Positions 55,362 through 64,000 of a DNA stretch of 64,000 nt are shown here, in pieces. The number at the start of each line of letters is the position of its first letter. Within the stretch, counting starts at the first letter, position 1. Below the pieces are notes generated by a model that saw only the letters and a program-made list of their open reading frames with translations, made no database searches and was not told the origin of the DNA. A program made the position numbers and the translations under genes. This DNA comes from Pandoraea sp. PE-S2T-3 (lineage in GTDB: Bacteria; Pseudomonadota; Gammaproteobacteria; Burkholderiales; Burkholderiaceae), in the NCBI RefSeq assembly GCF_002179965.1, contig NZ_NGUQ01000011.1:1-64000 (forward strand), read 5' to 3'.

Positions 55362-56300
55362 ATGACACCCGCCATCAATGAAAACCGCCTGCCCTATCTG
55401 TTCGAAGCCGTGCAGTGCGGCACCATCCGCGCCGCTGCCGACCGGCTCGACATCGCGCCGTCCGCCGTCAGCCGTCAGATCGCCCTGCTGGAGGCAGAAC
55501 TCGCATTGCCGCTGATCGAGCGTCACAAGCGCGGCGTGCACCTGACGCAGGCCGGCCGCCTGCTCATGGAGTACTACCGCGAGCAGCGGGCGCACCAGGA
55601 AGACCTGCTGGCAAAACTACAAGAAGTGAGAGGGCTGCGGCGCGGCCATATCCGGCTCGCCGTCGGAGAAGGTTTCGTGAGCGACCTGATGGGCGCGCCG
55701 CTGCGGTTTTTCTGCAAGCGCTACCCGGACATCACACTCACGCTGGATCTGGCGGGCACGAACGAGGTCATGCGCGCCGTGGCCGAGGACGACGCCGATA
55801 TCGGGCTCGTGTACAACCCGCCCGCCGAGCCCAAGATCGTCTCGCGCGCCCAGATGCGTCAGCCAGTGCACGCCATCGTGGCACCCGATTCGCCGTTGCG
55901 CGCCCGGCTCGCGCAGCAACCGCCGGGTACCGCGCTCAAGCTCGACGACCTGTACGACACCCCGCTCGCGCTCATGCACGGCGCGTACGGCACCCGTCAA
56001 TTGATGGAACTGGCCGAGCAGGCCGAGAAGCACCGCCTGAGCGCGACCGTGACGACCAACTCGATCTCGGTACTCAAGCACTTCGTCCGCGCCGGGCTGG
56101 GCGCGACCTTTCTGCCGACGTTTGCCGTCTCGCAGGAAGTCGAGGCGGGTGTGCTGTGTGCACTGCCCGTCGACCATCCGATTCTCGCGAGCGCCGAAGC
56201 GCATCTCATCACCCGCGCGGGGCGGCGCCTTTCCGGCGCGGCCAATCGGCTGCTCACCCATCTGGCCAGCAAGATGGAGGCGTTCGGCGCGCCCGACTGA
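55362..56300 (+). CDS. LysR-family transcriptional regulator
   Basis: The 312-residue protein has the HTH RLPYLFEAVQCGTIRAAADR followed by DIAPSAVSRQIALLEAELAL (about residues 9-48), then ERHKRGVHLTQAG. The effector domain has LRRGHIRLAVGEGFVSDLM, typical of CbbR/CynR-like sensors of small carboxylates. It is divergent from the VOC/dehydrogenase/ALDH genes and is their likely activator. A dyad lies just before the start. Confidence 0.92.
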   Translation: MTPAINENRLPYLFEAVQCGTIRAAADRLDIAPSAVSRQIALLEAELALPLIERHKRGVHLTQAGRLLMEYYREQRAHQEDLLAKLQEVRGLRRGHIRLAVGEGFVSDLMGAPLRFFCKRYPDITLTLDLAGTNEVMRAVAEDDADIGLVYNPPAEPKIVSRAQMRQPVHAIVAPDSPLRARLAQQPPGTALKLDDLYDTPLALMHGAYGTRQLMELAEQAEKHRLSATVTTNSISVLKHFVRAGLGATFLPTFAVSQEVEAGVLCALPVDHPILASAEAHLITRAGRRLSGAANRLLTHLASKMEAFGAPD

Positions 56301-56808
56301 TCCTTCCCATGGCAATACCGCAGTTTGGAATACCGCCACCAGGTTGTAGCCACGCAACAATCGGGGTACTAAGCCTTTACCCGATGTTGCGGGGCATCGA
56401 ATTCGGATATAAATGAGCCATTCGAGCGAAGGTGCGCTTTGCGTGACAGCAAAAGTCTCCTCTGCGTGACGGCCCCGCCAACGGTTGCCGCTCACCGCCT
56501 TCGCCACCGATTCCGGTTGCACGGTTCGCGTCAGGATCGCGTCCGCTGCATCCCCAACGCCAGTGGACTGCCATGACTACGAACTCTGACGACCAGAGCG
56601 TGACGGCATCACTCGCAAGCGCCCGCGCTCCCTCACGCGGCTCGCGTTGCCCCGGCGTTCCTGCATGCCGATGTCTCACCACTCGTGACGATTTTTCAGG
56701 CTTTACCGAAACCGTAATGCGTTGTCTCCGCATGGACGACGCGCGACGACGACGGTCATAACCACGCAAGTCGAAGGTGCGGGGCAAACGCAACCTGGGG
56801 AGCAGACC
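56301..56808. other. Intergenic region with a long hairpin upstream of the porin gene
   Basis: The 508-base spacer contains no convincing gene. At 56353-56391 a long imperfect stem forms: CGCAACAATCGGGGTA pairs with TACCCGATGTTGCG with two single-base bulges and a 9-base loop. Later TGCGTGAC occurs twice (about 56449 and 56463). The second half presumably contains the porin promoter and leader; GGGGAG is its ribosome-binding site. No known small RNA is recognised. Confidence 0.55.
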
Positions 56809-57870
56809 ATGAAAAAGAAGCTCATCGCAGCTAGCCTGCTTTGCAGCATCGGAACGATCGCGCACGCGCAATCCAGCGTGCAACTGTATGGCCGTCTCGA
56901 CGGCGGCTTCCAGTACATGAGCAACTTGCAGGACGGCAACGGCGGCACCACCTCGCGCTGGAGTGCGCAGGGCGGTGACTACGGCACGAGCCTGTTCGGC
57001 CTGCGTGGCTATGAAGATCTCGGGCAGGGATTGCATGCGGTATTCAATCTGGAAGGCGGCTTCCAGTTGATGAACGGCTACAACAACAACGGCTCGGGTT
57101 CGATCTTCGACCGGCGCGCGTTGGTGGGCTTCGTCTCGCAGGGTTGGGGGCAGTTCACGATCGGGCGCAACCTGTTCATCAGTAACGGGGTGTGGGACTT
57201 CGATCCGTTCCAGCAGCAGGCCTTCTCGTCCGCGTCGCTGGTACGCGGACGCAACTGGCCGCAAGCGAGTAACACAGTCAATTATCAGAGCCCGAACTGG
57301 TATGGCTTCGATATCGCCAGCCAGTACGCCTTCTCGAACGTCGTCGGGCAGTTCACGAGCGGCCGAGGCCTGGGCGCCCAGTTGACGTACACCCACGACC
57401 GCTTTCAGTTGCGCGCGTTGTATGACGAAATTCGCGATTCCAACGGGCGGTTCACCGACGTGTTCGCGTCATCGCGCGAGTACTTCGCCGGTGCCAACAT
57501 TTTCCTGAACCGCTTCACGGTGTCGCTGGGCTATACGCACATGTCGGCACCGGATGCGCCGACACCGAACTTCGCCACGCGTGCCGATCACTACTGGGCC
57601 GGCGTGAAGTATCAGGCGACGCAAGTGTGGGCCGCGAATGCCGCCGTGTATCACGTCAACGTGCCGAGCTTCGGTCACGCGACGATGTTCGAATTGGGCA
57701 CGACGTACAACCTCTCGAAGCGCACCTTCCTGTATGGCACGGTCGCCTACGTGTTGAACAGCGCCAACCAGAGCTTCTCGGTCGCGGCGATTCCGAGCGA
57801 TTCGCTCGACAACCCGCCGCCAGGAAAAGGCCAGACCGGCGCGTATATCGGGATCTCACACTCATTCTGA
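56809..57870 (+). CDS. Gram-negative porin (Burkholderia OmpC/Omp38-like)
   Basis: The 353-residue outer-membrane protein has a signal peptide MKKKLIAASLLCSIGTIAHA and a mature start QSSVQLYGRLDGGFQYMS, the standard porin_4 opening (SVTLYG-type). SLFGLRGYEDLGQGLHAVFNLE (in part: LFGLRGYEDLG) and RRALVGFVSQGWGQFTIGRN are the diagnostic early strands. It ends in the aromatic C-terminus SHSF needed for BAM insertion. About 16 strands are expected. GGGGAG precedes the ATG. It is monocistronic with its own terminator at 57922-57958. Confidence 0.95.
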   Translation: MKKKLIAASLLCSIGTIAHAQSSVQLYGRLDGGFQYMSNLQDGNGGTTSRWSAQGGDYGTSLFGLRGYEDLGQGLHAVFNLEGGFQLMNGYNNNGSGSIFDRRALVGFVSQGWGQFTIGRNLFISNGVWDFDPFQQQAFSSASLVRGRNWPQASNTVNYQSPNWYGFDIASQYAFSNVVGQFTSGRGLGAQLTYTHDRFQLRALYDEIRDSNGRFTDVFASSREYFAGANIFLNRFTVSLGYTHMSAPDAPTPNFATRADHYWAGVKYQATQVWAANAAVYHVNVPSFGHATMFELGTTYNLSKRTFLYGTVAYVLNSANQSFSVAAIPSDSLDNPPPGKGQTGAYIGISHSF

Positions 57871-57921
57871 CGTCGCGGCCGCCGCGTTACAGCGCGAGGC
57901 TGGCCAGTCCGTCATCTCACG

Positions 57922-57958
57922 AAAAACCCGCCGGGCCCTCTGGGCTGCGGCGGGTTTT
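57922..57958 (+). terminator. Terminator after the porin gene
   Basis: AACCCGCCG (57925-57933) pairs with CGGCGGGTT (57948-57956), with GGCCC/GGGCT extending inside, followed by TTTT. A residues before the stem may let it serve the convergent gene too. Confidence 0.85.
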
Positions 57959-58017
57959 GCTTTGTGCACGCGCTGATCGTGACTTTCTGCCGTCAAGTAT
58001 CGGGGTGACGCCTCGGC

Positions 58018-59133
58018 TTAGAAGCGATACCGCGCCGAGACACCGCCCCCCACGGTGGTTTCACCGCGGCGGGCGCTCATGCTGCCCCCGACATGCACGT
58101 CGAACTGCTTCTGGAATTGAACGTCAACGCCAAGATCGGCCGTAACGATGTGGGCGCCGAGCTTCGCGCTCTGAACCGTGAACGAACGCGTGGCGCCGTA
58201 GAAGGCGTTGGTCAGGCTGCTGCGCTTGTCGCCAAACTCGTACTCGTAGGCCACGCGTAGCGAGGGAATCGCCTTGCCGCCCCCCACGTTGACCAGTTCG
58301 CGCCACAGGCGCACGCCGACGATGCCACGCGTTGACGTGCGCGACTGCGAGCCGATCTTCAGGGCATTCTCAGCGGAGATGCCGCCGCCGGTCTCGTCGA
58401 AGGCGTTCACGCGCGTGGACAGGAAGCGCATACCCAGCGTCGAATCCACGTTGATGCCGGCAAGGGCATTGCGCCGCCCCACTTCGCCGAACGCGCCGAA
58501 GGTGTTGCCTCGCGTGTTGCTTTTGATGCGCGGCGAAACGTCGCTCGTGTCGATGCTGCGATCGCTCTTCAGGCTGTGATTGGTGTACGACACGCCGCCG
58601 TTGACGAGCCACTGCTGGTCACTCAGATGCGACGCGTACACACCCAGACTGACGCTGTTGACCCGGGCTTCGCCCAGTTGATCCTCGATCTGCGAGTTGT
58701 GATTGCCCACGCCCAATGACGCGCCAACGATCGTGTTCGCACTGATTCGCGAGTCCACACCGATCGCACCGTTCACGCCACGCACGTCGAACAACCCCGT
58801 TTCGCCGTTTTGATGTGAGCGCTCGCCGGTGAACGACGCCCAGCCGACGATGTTTCTGCCGTCGGGCGCAAGGCCCTTGCCGGGGGCGTCATCGAACATC
58901 GCCCCGCCGCTCATCATCCGTGTTTGCATGGCCCGTTGAAATGCGCTGGCCGCCCCTTGCGCCATGGCGGCGTTGTTCAACTGCGCCGCGCCTGAGAGCA
59001 CGATGAGCGTGCGGCGCATTTCAGCCACTTCTTCAGCATTCGCCGGCGACACCCCCATCGAGAAAAGCGCAACCGCCGCTGAGAATATTCCGCCGATACG
59101 AAGCGTGAACGACTGATAACCCACTGCTTTCAT
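58018..59133 (-). CDS. Autotransporter-type beta-barrel protein without passenger
   Basis: The 371-residue protein has a signal peptide (MKAVGYQSFTLRIGGIFSAA, cleavage after ANA at about residue 33) and a short helical stretch, then about 270 residues of amphipathic strands of the autotransporter beta-domain. Examples are NIVGWASFTGERSHQNG, GASLGVGNHNSQ and the closing GGGVSARYRF with C-terminal Phe. A normal autotransporter has a large passenger before the barrel; here only about 75 residues precede it. It may be an orphan barrel, a very short passenger, or an Omp of similar fold. ATG 59133 has AGGGG about 9 bases upstream. It is a single gene convergent with the porin gene. Confidence 0.82.
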   Translation of the reverse strand: MKAVGYQSFTLRIGGIFSAAVALFSMGVSPANAEEVAEMRRTLIVLSGAAQLNNAAMAQGAASAFQRAMQTRMMSGGAMFDDAPGKGLAPDGRNIVGWASFTGERSHQNGETGLFDVRGVNGAIGVDSRISANTIVGASLGVGNHNSQIEDQLGEARVNSVSLGVYASHLSDQQWLVNGGVSYTNHSLKSDRSIDTSDVSPRIKSNTRGNTFGAFGEVGRRNALAGINVDSTLGMRFLSTRVNAFDETGGGISAENALKIGSQSRTSTRGIVGVRLWRELVNVGGGKAIPSLRVAYEYEFGDKRSSLTNAFYGATRSFTVQSAKLGAHIVTADLGVDVQFQKQFDVHVGGSMSARRGETTVGGGVSARYRF

Positions 59134-59351
59134 TTGATAACCCCTCATTTAATTCGCGAGAAATGATGAATCGCTTCATCACGCTCCAGACGACGGCATA
59201 TCGCCATCCGGCAAGGCTCGCGAATTCTATGAGGCGGCTTATGGAAAGCCGGTCACCCATACGTTCTTTTAATACATCACTCAATCTTCATTTGGACGTT
59301 TTCCCAACATTGCAGATTATCGACATTAAATTCACGGAATGAATAGCCAAT

Positions 59352-59387
59352 AAAAAACCCGCCGTACCCTTTCGGGAACGACGGGTT
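59352..59387 (-). terminator. Terminator of the glyA-nrdR unit
   Basis: On the minus strand AACCCGTCGTTCCC pairs with GGGTACGGCGGGTT (one mismatch or wobble) around GAAA, followed by six T residues. It lies 37 bases after the nrdR stop. Confidence 0.85.
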
Positions 59388-59424
59388 TTCCGTCCTGCAT
59401 GCGCAGCGTTTGCAGCGCTCGTGT

Positions 59425-59907
59425 TCAGGCCACCGGCTTGCGCTTGGGCTTGACGTCGGTGCTGTCGATCTCTTCGAGCACATCGCGGAACTCCGCAATG
59501 TCTTCGAAGCTGCGATACACCGACGCGAACCGGATGTACGCGATCTTGTCCAGACGCTTGAGCTCGCGCATCACCAGTTCGCCAATGCGCTGGCTCACCA
59601 CTTCGCGCTCCGCGCCGGCCAGCAGCTTGTACTCGATGCGCGCAATCGCGGCATCCATCGCTTCGGCACTCACGGGGCGCTTGCGAATCGCCAACTGCAT
59701 ACTGGCGCGCACCTTCGCACGGTCGTACTCCGCACGGCTGCCGTCTTTCTTGACGACGGCCGGCATCGTCAGCTCGACGCGCTCATAAGTGGTGAATCGC
59801 TTGTCGCACGACGGACAGCGCCGGCGCCGCCGAATGGCAGCGCCGTCTTCCGCTTCACGCGAGTCGATGACTTGCGTGTCGTCATGCCGGCAGAACGGGC
59901 AACGCAT
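59425..59907 (-). CDS. nrdR: Transcriptional repressor NrdR
   Basis: The 160-residue protein has an N-terminal zinc ribbon with C3, C6 (MRCPFC) and C31, C34 ([10 protein letters not shown]), followed by FTTYERVEL. An ATP-cone domain begins at about residue 46 ([19 protein letters not shown]). This is the universal NrdR layout; it represses ribonucleotide reductase genes when ATP/dATP is bound. Length is typical. It starts 18 bases after glyA on the same strand, a common pairing in beta-proteobacteria, and the unit ends with a terminator at 59352-59387. Confidence 0.97.
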   Translation of the reverse strand: MRCPFCRHDDTQVIDSREAEDGAAIRRRRRCPSCDKRFTTYERVELTMPAVVKKDGSRAEYDRAKVRASMQLAIRKRPVSAEAMDAAIARIEYKLLAGAEREVVSQRIGELVMRELKRLDKIAYIRFASVYRSFEDIAEFRDVLEEIDSTDVKPKRKPVA

Positions 59908-59925
59908 GCGTGCGGGGCCGTCCGC

Positions 59926-61173
<1,248 letters not shown>

Positions 61174-61249
61174 GGCGTTTGCGTTGAATTGAACAGGTTT
61201 TCCGGGAGGGGATGGCGCAGCGCATCTTCCTTTGTGCTTTGGAAGACGA

Positions 61250-61375
61250 TAGACAGGGCAGCACCAACCATCACGGCTGCCCAGGCGAACGGCAAATAAG
61301 ACCCCAGCGCTTCCCGGTGGGTTGCTCCACCTCGGGCACACAAGGCTGTGCACCCTAATCGCCAGTCACGCGGGG
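61250..61375 (-). promoter_or_regulatory. ZTP (pfl) riboswitch upstream of glyA
   Basis: On the minus strand the leader reads GTGACTGGCGATTAG near its start, GGTGG-AGCAA-CCACCGGGAAGCG in the middle, and CGTTCGCCTGGGCAGC at the end. These match the conserved first domain (GUGACUGGCGA), the hairpin plus CCGGG-GAGCG element, and the GCCUGGGCA pseudoknot/ligand block of the pfl motif that senses ZTP/ZMP. Right after it GGGCAGC (61276-61282) can pair with GCTGCCC (61256-61262), overlapping the ligand block, so this stem is a probable expression platform. glyA is a classical target. The ATG is 76-82 bases further on. The aptamer is seen; the switching detail is inferred. Confidence 0.93.
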
Positions 61376-61479
61376 TTTGTGGCGTCGATAGTGTATGCGA
61401 GCTTTGGGCGTTAGGCAACCGCCCATGCCGCCCGCCGCGCGCGCCCCTCTTACGCCACTCTTACGCCCCTCTACGCCCG

Positions 61480-62484
61480 TTACACGCGCACAACAACCTT
61501 GCCGAACGCCCCCCGGCGCAGGTGCGCCAAGGCTTGGCCGAAGTCTGCGAAATCGTAGACGGCGTCGACCACCGGCACGATTTCATGGCGGTCCACGGCG
61601 GCGGCCAGCGCTTCCAGTGCCCGGCGATGGCCGACGCCGATGCCCTGAATCTGTGCCCGCTTGCCCAGCACGCCGTAGACCGGCGCGCGCAGGGTCTCGC
61701 CGTCGAGCATGCCGATCACGGACACCTTGCCGTTAGGCGCCAGCGCCCGCATCGTCCCGGCCATATCGCCCCCGGCCAGTTCCAGCACCTGTTCAACACC
61801 GCGTCCGCCGGTCAACGCGAGCACCTCGTCGGCCCAGCCCTCCGTGCGCTGCACGCCATGCGTCACACCGAGCGCCGCCGCGCGCGCCAGCTTGTCCGGG
61901 CTGCCGCTGGTCACGATGGCCTTCGCCCCATGCGCGAGCGCCAATTGCGCGCCGAACAAGGCGACCCCGCCGGTGCCGGTCGACAGCACCGTCTGGCCCG
62001 GCTGCAACTTGTGGCCCGCTTCGAACAGCGCAAACCACGCCGTCAACCCGGCGCACGTCAGCGTAGACGCCGCCACGTCGTCGAGCGTGGCGGGCGCTGC
62101 CAGCAGTGTGTCTTCGGCAAAGACGGCATATTCACGCAGCACGCCCTGCAAGGTGCCGCCGAAGACCTTGAGCCCGTCCGGCGCGGCTTCGCCGTCGATC
62201 CAGCGGTCCCAGAACGTATTGATCACCCGGTCGCCCGCCGCCACGCGCGTCACGCCCTCGCCGACAGCGACCACCTCGCCCGCCATGTCCGAGCCCGGCA
62301 CGAACGGGAATGTCACCGGCAAGCCCATACCGGTGTCGATCATCAGTGCATCGCGGAAGTTGAGCGACACCGCCTTCACCTTCACCAGCACTTCGCCCGG
62401 GCCGGGCTGGGGAATGTCGACCGTGGCCAGTTCCAGTGCGTTTTCGCCCAGCGTCGCCATTTGCCACTGTTTCATCGTCTTCAT
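61480..62484 (-). CDS. Zinc-less NAD(P)-dependent alcohol dehydrogenase/quinone reductase family (MDR)
   Basis: The 334-residue protein is a medium-chain dehydrogenase/reductase with the opening ALELATVDIPQPGPGEVLVKVKAVSLNFRD, seen in parts. PFVPGSDMAGEVVAVG and the nucleotide block VLSTGTGGVALFGAQLALAHGA also occur, the latter with a GTGGVA form of the glycine motif. The usual catalytic-zinc Cys/His set is missing (NFRD in place of C-H), as in quinone oxidoreductase-like members. It is divergent from a LysR gene (133-base gap). The substrate is unknown. A GC-rich pair of short spacers separates it from the glyA riboswitch. Confidence 0.88.
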   Translation of the reverse strand: MKTMKQWQMATLGENALELATVDIPQPGPGEVLVKVKAVSLNFRDALMIDTGMGLPVTFPFVPGSDMAGEVVAVGEGVTRVAAGDRVINTFWDRWIDGEAAPDGLKVFGGTLQGVLREYAVFAEDTLLAAPATLDDVAASTLTCAGLTAWFALFEAGHKLQPGQTVLSTGTGGVALFGAQLALAHGAKAIVTSGSPDKLARAAALGVTHGVQRTEGWADEVLALTGGRGVEQVLELAGGDMAGTMRALAPNGKVSVIGMLDGETLRAPVYGVLGKRAQIQGIGVGHRRALEALAAAVDRHEIVPVVDAVYDFADFGQALAHLRRGAFGKVVVRV

Positions 62485-62547
62485 CGCTTGATCCTTATCT
62501 TGGGGAACCCCGCCGCACGGAAAGCGCGTCGGGTAGACAAGAATCAG

Positions 62548-62597
62548 CTTATTGGAGAATACTTCGAAGCAGTGACGGCAATTTATCCACTTATTGG
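62548..62597. promoter_or_regulatory. Two copies of CTTATTGG in the divergent promoter region
   Basis: CTTATTGG occurs at 62548-62555 and 62590-62597, 42 bases apart, or about four helical turns, in the AT-rich part of the space between the dehydrogenase and LysR genes. The spacing suits two contacts by a LysR-type dimer of dimers. Confidence 0.4.
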
Positions 62598-62617
62598 CGA
62601 TATCTTGGAATCAATTA

Positions 62618-63712
62618 ATGGTAATCACTGACGGCTATACGCCCGACCGGCTCTCAGGCATCTCCGCTTTTGTGGCGGCGGTAGACGCGGGCAGCTTTGC
62701 CGGTGCCGCCGAGCGGCTGCACCTCACGCGCTCGGCCGTGGCCAAACGCATCGCCCGGCTCGAAGCGCGGCTGGGGGTACGGCTCTTTCACCGCACGACA
62801 AGAAGCCAGCATCTGACCGACGAAGGCGAGACGTTCTATCAGCGCTGTATCAAGGTGTTGTCCGAGTTATCGGAGGCGGAAGACGAACTGAGCGCCGGCA
62901 CGCAATCGCCGATGGGTAAGCTCCGGGTCACGATGCCGGTACAGATCGGGCGGCAGTGCATTGCCCCGGTGCTGCTGGCCATGGCGAAGGCGCATCCGCA
63001 ATTGCGTCTGGAAATGGCGTTCAGCGACCGGCGCGTGGATCTGATCGAAGAAGGTTACGACTTGGCCGTGCGCAGCGGGCGGCTCGACGATACGCCCGGT
63101 CTCAAAGCGCGCTCGCTCGGCGAGCAGACGATGATCCTGTGCGCGTCGCCCGGCTATCTGGCCGAATTTGGCACCCCGCGCACCTTCGCCGATCTGGCCG
63201 ATCACGAACGCCTGATGTACGGCCGGGGTGGCAATCTCTACGAATGGCCGGCGTTTGTGCCCTGCGCGACGCCGGGCGCCTCACGCCCTGATGGCCGAAT
63301 CGATACCGATACCGAAACCGATGCGGGTGCGGGTGCGGGTGCGGGTGCGGGTGCGGGTGCGGGTGCGGGTGCGGGTGCGGGTGCGGATGTTGATACGGGT
63401 GCCAATACCCGGTCGCCCGCCAATCGCACGTCCGCCGGTTTTCGCCGGGGGCGCACGGCGCGTTTCGTACTCGACGACCTCGTGGCGCTGGTGACAGCAG
63501 CGGAGCAAGGGCTCGGCGTCGTCTGCATTCCGCACTGGGTGGCCGCCCTGCCGCTGAGCCACGGGACTCTGGTTCGACTGATGCCCGACACCCGCTCGGC
63601 CGGCACCCCGCTTCATCTCGTCTGGCCCGATACCCGGCACCCGTCGCCGAAACTGCGCGCCGCCATCGACGCGCTGGTGTCGGCGCTCATCCCCGAGTTC
63701 AAAGGTGCATGA
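62618..63712 (+). CDS. LysR-family regulator with an (Ala-Gly)n insert
   Basis: The 364-residue protein is a CrgA/AaeR-like LysR regulator: the HTH ISAFVAAVDAGSFAGAAERL, then HLTRSAVAKRIARLEARLG (about residues 13-51), and LGVRLFHRTTRSQHLTDEG. About 45 residues are inserted in the effector domain, starting with D-T-D-T-E-T-D and continuing with nine Ala-Gly pairs (A236-G253) before the conserved RFVLDDLVALVTAA. Family members are usually near 300-310 aa. ATG 62618 is chosen (TTGGAA upstream); a TTG at 62594 is less likely. It is divergent from the MDR dehydrogenase, its probable target. Confidence 0.9.
   Translation: MVITDGYTPDRLSGISAFVAAVDAGSFAGAAERLHLTRSAVAKRIARLEARLGVRLFHRTTRSQHLTDEGETFYQRCIKVLSELSEAEDELSAGTQSPMGKLRVTMPVQIGRQCIAPVLLAMAKAHPQLRLEMAFSDRRVDLIEEGYDLAVRSGRLDDTPGLKARSLGEQTMILCASPGYLAEFGTPRTFADLADHERLMYGRGGNLYEWPAFVPCATPGASRPDGRIDTDTETDAGAGAGAGAGAGAGAGAGAGADVDTGANTRSPANRTSAGFRRGRTARFVLDDLVALVTAAEQGLGVVCIPHWVAALPLSHGTLVRLMPDTRSAGTPLHLVWPDTRHPSPKLRAAIDALVSALIPEFKGA
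63302..63382. repeat. In-frame hexanucleotide microsatellite inside the LysR gene
   Basis: GATACC-type hexamers (GATACC, GATACC, GAAACC) at 63304-63321 lead into nine perfect copies of GCGGGT (63323-63376) and one GCGGAT. Because the unit is 6 bases, changes in copy number add or remove Ala-Gly pairs without a frameshift. Confidence 0.93.
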
Positions 63713-64000
63713 ATGGCGATTGCTGGGCGATGATGGCAGCGGCCCGTGTCGGATGCGTGCGCGCCCATGCCTGCCCCGCCCACTCGCCGCCCAGCAGCCG
63801 CATGAGACTGTCGCGCCGGGACAGCAGGCGATGCACTTGCGCCGGCGCATCGCATCGACCGTGGAGCGGGCCGCCCATCTCCGCGCAGGCGAGTTGGCTG
63901 GCAGTATTCGCCCACGGCAAAAGCGTGTCCTGATGAATCCTGCCGAGCCGATACGCCATTTCGGCAGCAACGGCACGCGCACTGGTCGGGTCCTTCAGCG
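63699..64000 (-). CDS. C-terminal part of an unidentified protein, cut by the window end
   Basis: A minus-strand frame is open from the window end to a stop at 63699 and codes for about 100 residues. It includes AAEMAYRLGRIHQDTLLPWA and RLLSRRDSLMRLLGGEWAGQ, ending QQSPFMHL. The composition is Arg/Ala/Leu-rich and helical, with no recognisable motif. Its 3' end overlaps the convergent LysR gene by 14 bases. An internal ATG at 63959 could start an 86-residue protein, but the frame continues upstream without a stop, so a truncated larger gene is more likely. Identity is not known. Confidence 0.5.
   Translation of the reverse strand, partial: LKDPTSARAVAAEMAYRLGRIHQDTLLPWANTASQLACAEMGGPLHGRCDAPAQVHRLLSRRDSLMRLLGGEWAGQAWARTHPTRAAAIIAQQSPFMHL

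Overview
The window is GC-rich chromosomal DNA of a Gram-negative beta-proteobacterium in the order Burkholderiales. A Burkholderiaceae genus such as Pandoraea fits best. This placement is an inference from protein style, GC content, many LysR regulators, a Burkholderia-type porin, an HTH-fused aspartate carbamoyltransferase and the 3-hydroxyanthranilate catabolic genes; no marker gene such as 16S rRNA is present. There is no phage, IS element, integrase or CRISPR array. The layout is ordinary core and accessory metabolism with many small transcription units.

Left part (1-26 kb). A purine pair (NCS2 permease and guanine deaminase) opens the window. It is followed by a TMEM165/GDT1-family Mn transporter behind a yybP-ykoY manganese riboswitch. 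Next come a DUF4136 lipoprotein, aminopeptidase N (pepN), and cobalamin-independent methionine synthase (metE) with divergent metR. A methyltransferase, an MFS transporter and a domain-swapped aconitase-family protein follow, then a LysR regulator divergent from an HTH-fused aspartate carbamoyltransferase. After these lie fructose-1,6-bisphosphatase, tRNA-Thr(CGU), a DUF1415 protein, an ankyrin-like orphan, a TetR/quinone-reductase/flavodoxin redox group, and flavohemoglobin (hmp) under a near-perfect NsrR-type operator.

Middle (26-48 kb). A minus-strand ABC importer operon carries a LacI regulator, a binding protein, two permeases, an ATPase and a calcineurin-like phosphodiesterase. Its second permease has a frameshift close to the 3' end. 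After a START-like protein and an orphan protein comes a lower 3-hydroxyanthranilate pathway (aminomuconate semialdehyde dehydrogenase, aminomuconate deaminase, 3-hydroxyanthranilate dioxygenase, ACMS decarboxylase). It is joined to a branched-chain-type ABC importer in which an arylformamidase-like hydrolase is translationally coupled to the first permease. Together these look like an uptake and degradation module for a kynurenine-, anthranilate- or nitrobenzoate-type aromatic. The steps after 4-oxalocrotonate are not in the window. An orphan XRE protein, a LysR/TetR pair and an MFS exporter follow.

Right part (48-64 kb). A run of small envelope proteins (proline-rich lipoprotein, glycine-zipper lipoprotein, EF-hand protein) faces a DUF3100 membrane protein. 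A VOC protein, a beta-hydroxyacid dehydrogenase and an aldehyde dehydrogenase form a small catabolic set divergent from a LysR gene. Then come a porin, a passenger-less autotransporter beta-barrel, nrdR and glyA. glyA is preceded by a clear ZTP (pfl) riboswitch. The window ends with a zinc-less alcohol dehydrogenase, its divergent LysR regulator carrying an in-frame hexanucleotide microsatellite, and the 3' end of an unidentified gene.

The most informative non-coding features are the two riboswitches, the hmp operator, the paired LacI operators, and several palindromes or hairpins in intergenic DNA. Nothing here clearly demands a new class of system. The best candidates for something undescribed are the hydrolase-coupled importer of the 3-hydroxyanthranilate locus, the VOC/dehydrogenase/aldehyde dehydrogenase set, and two orphan proteins.
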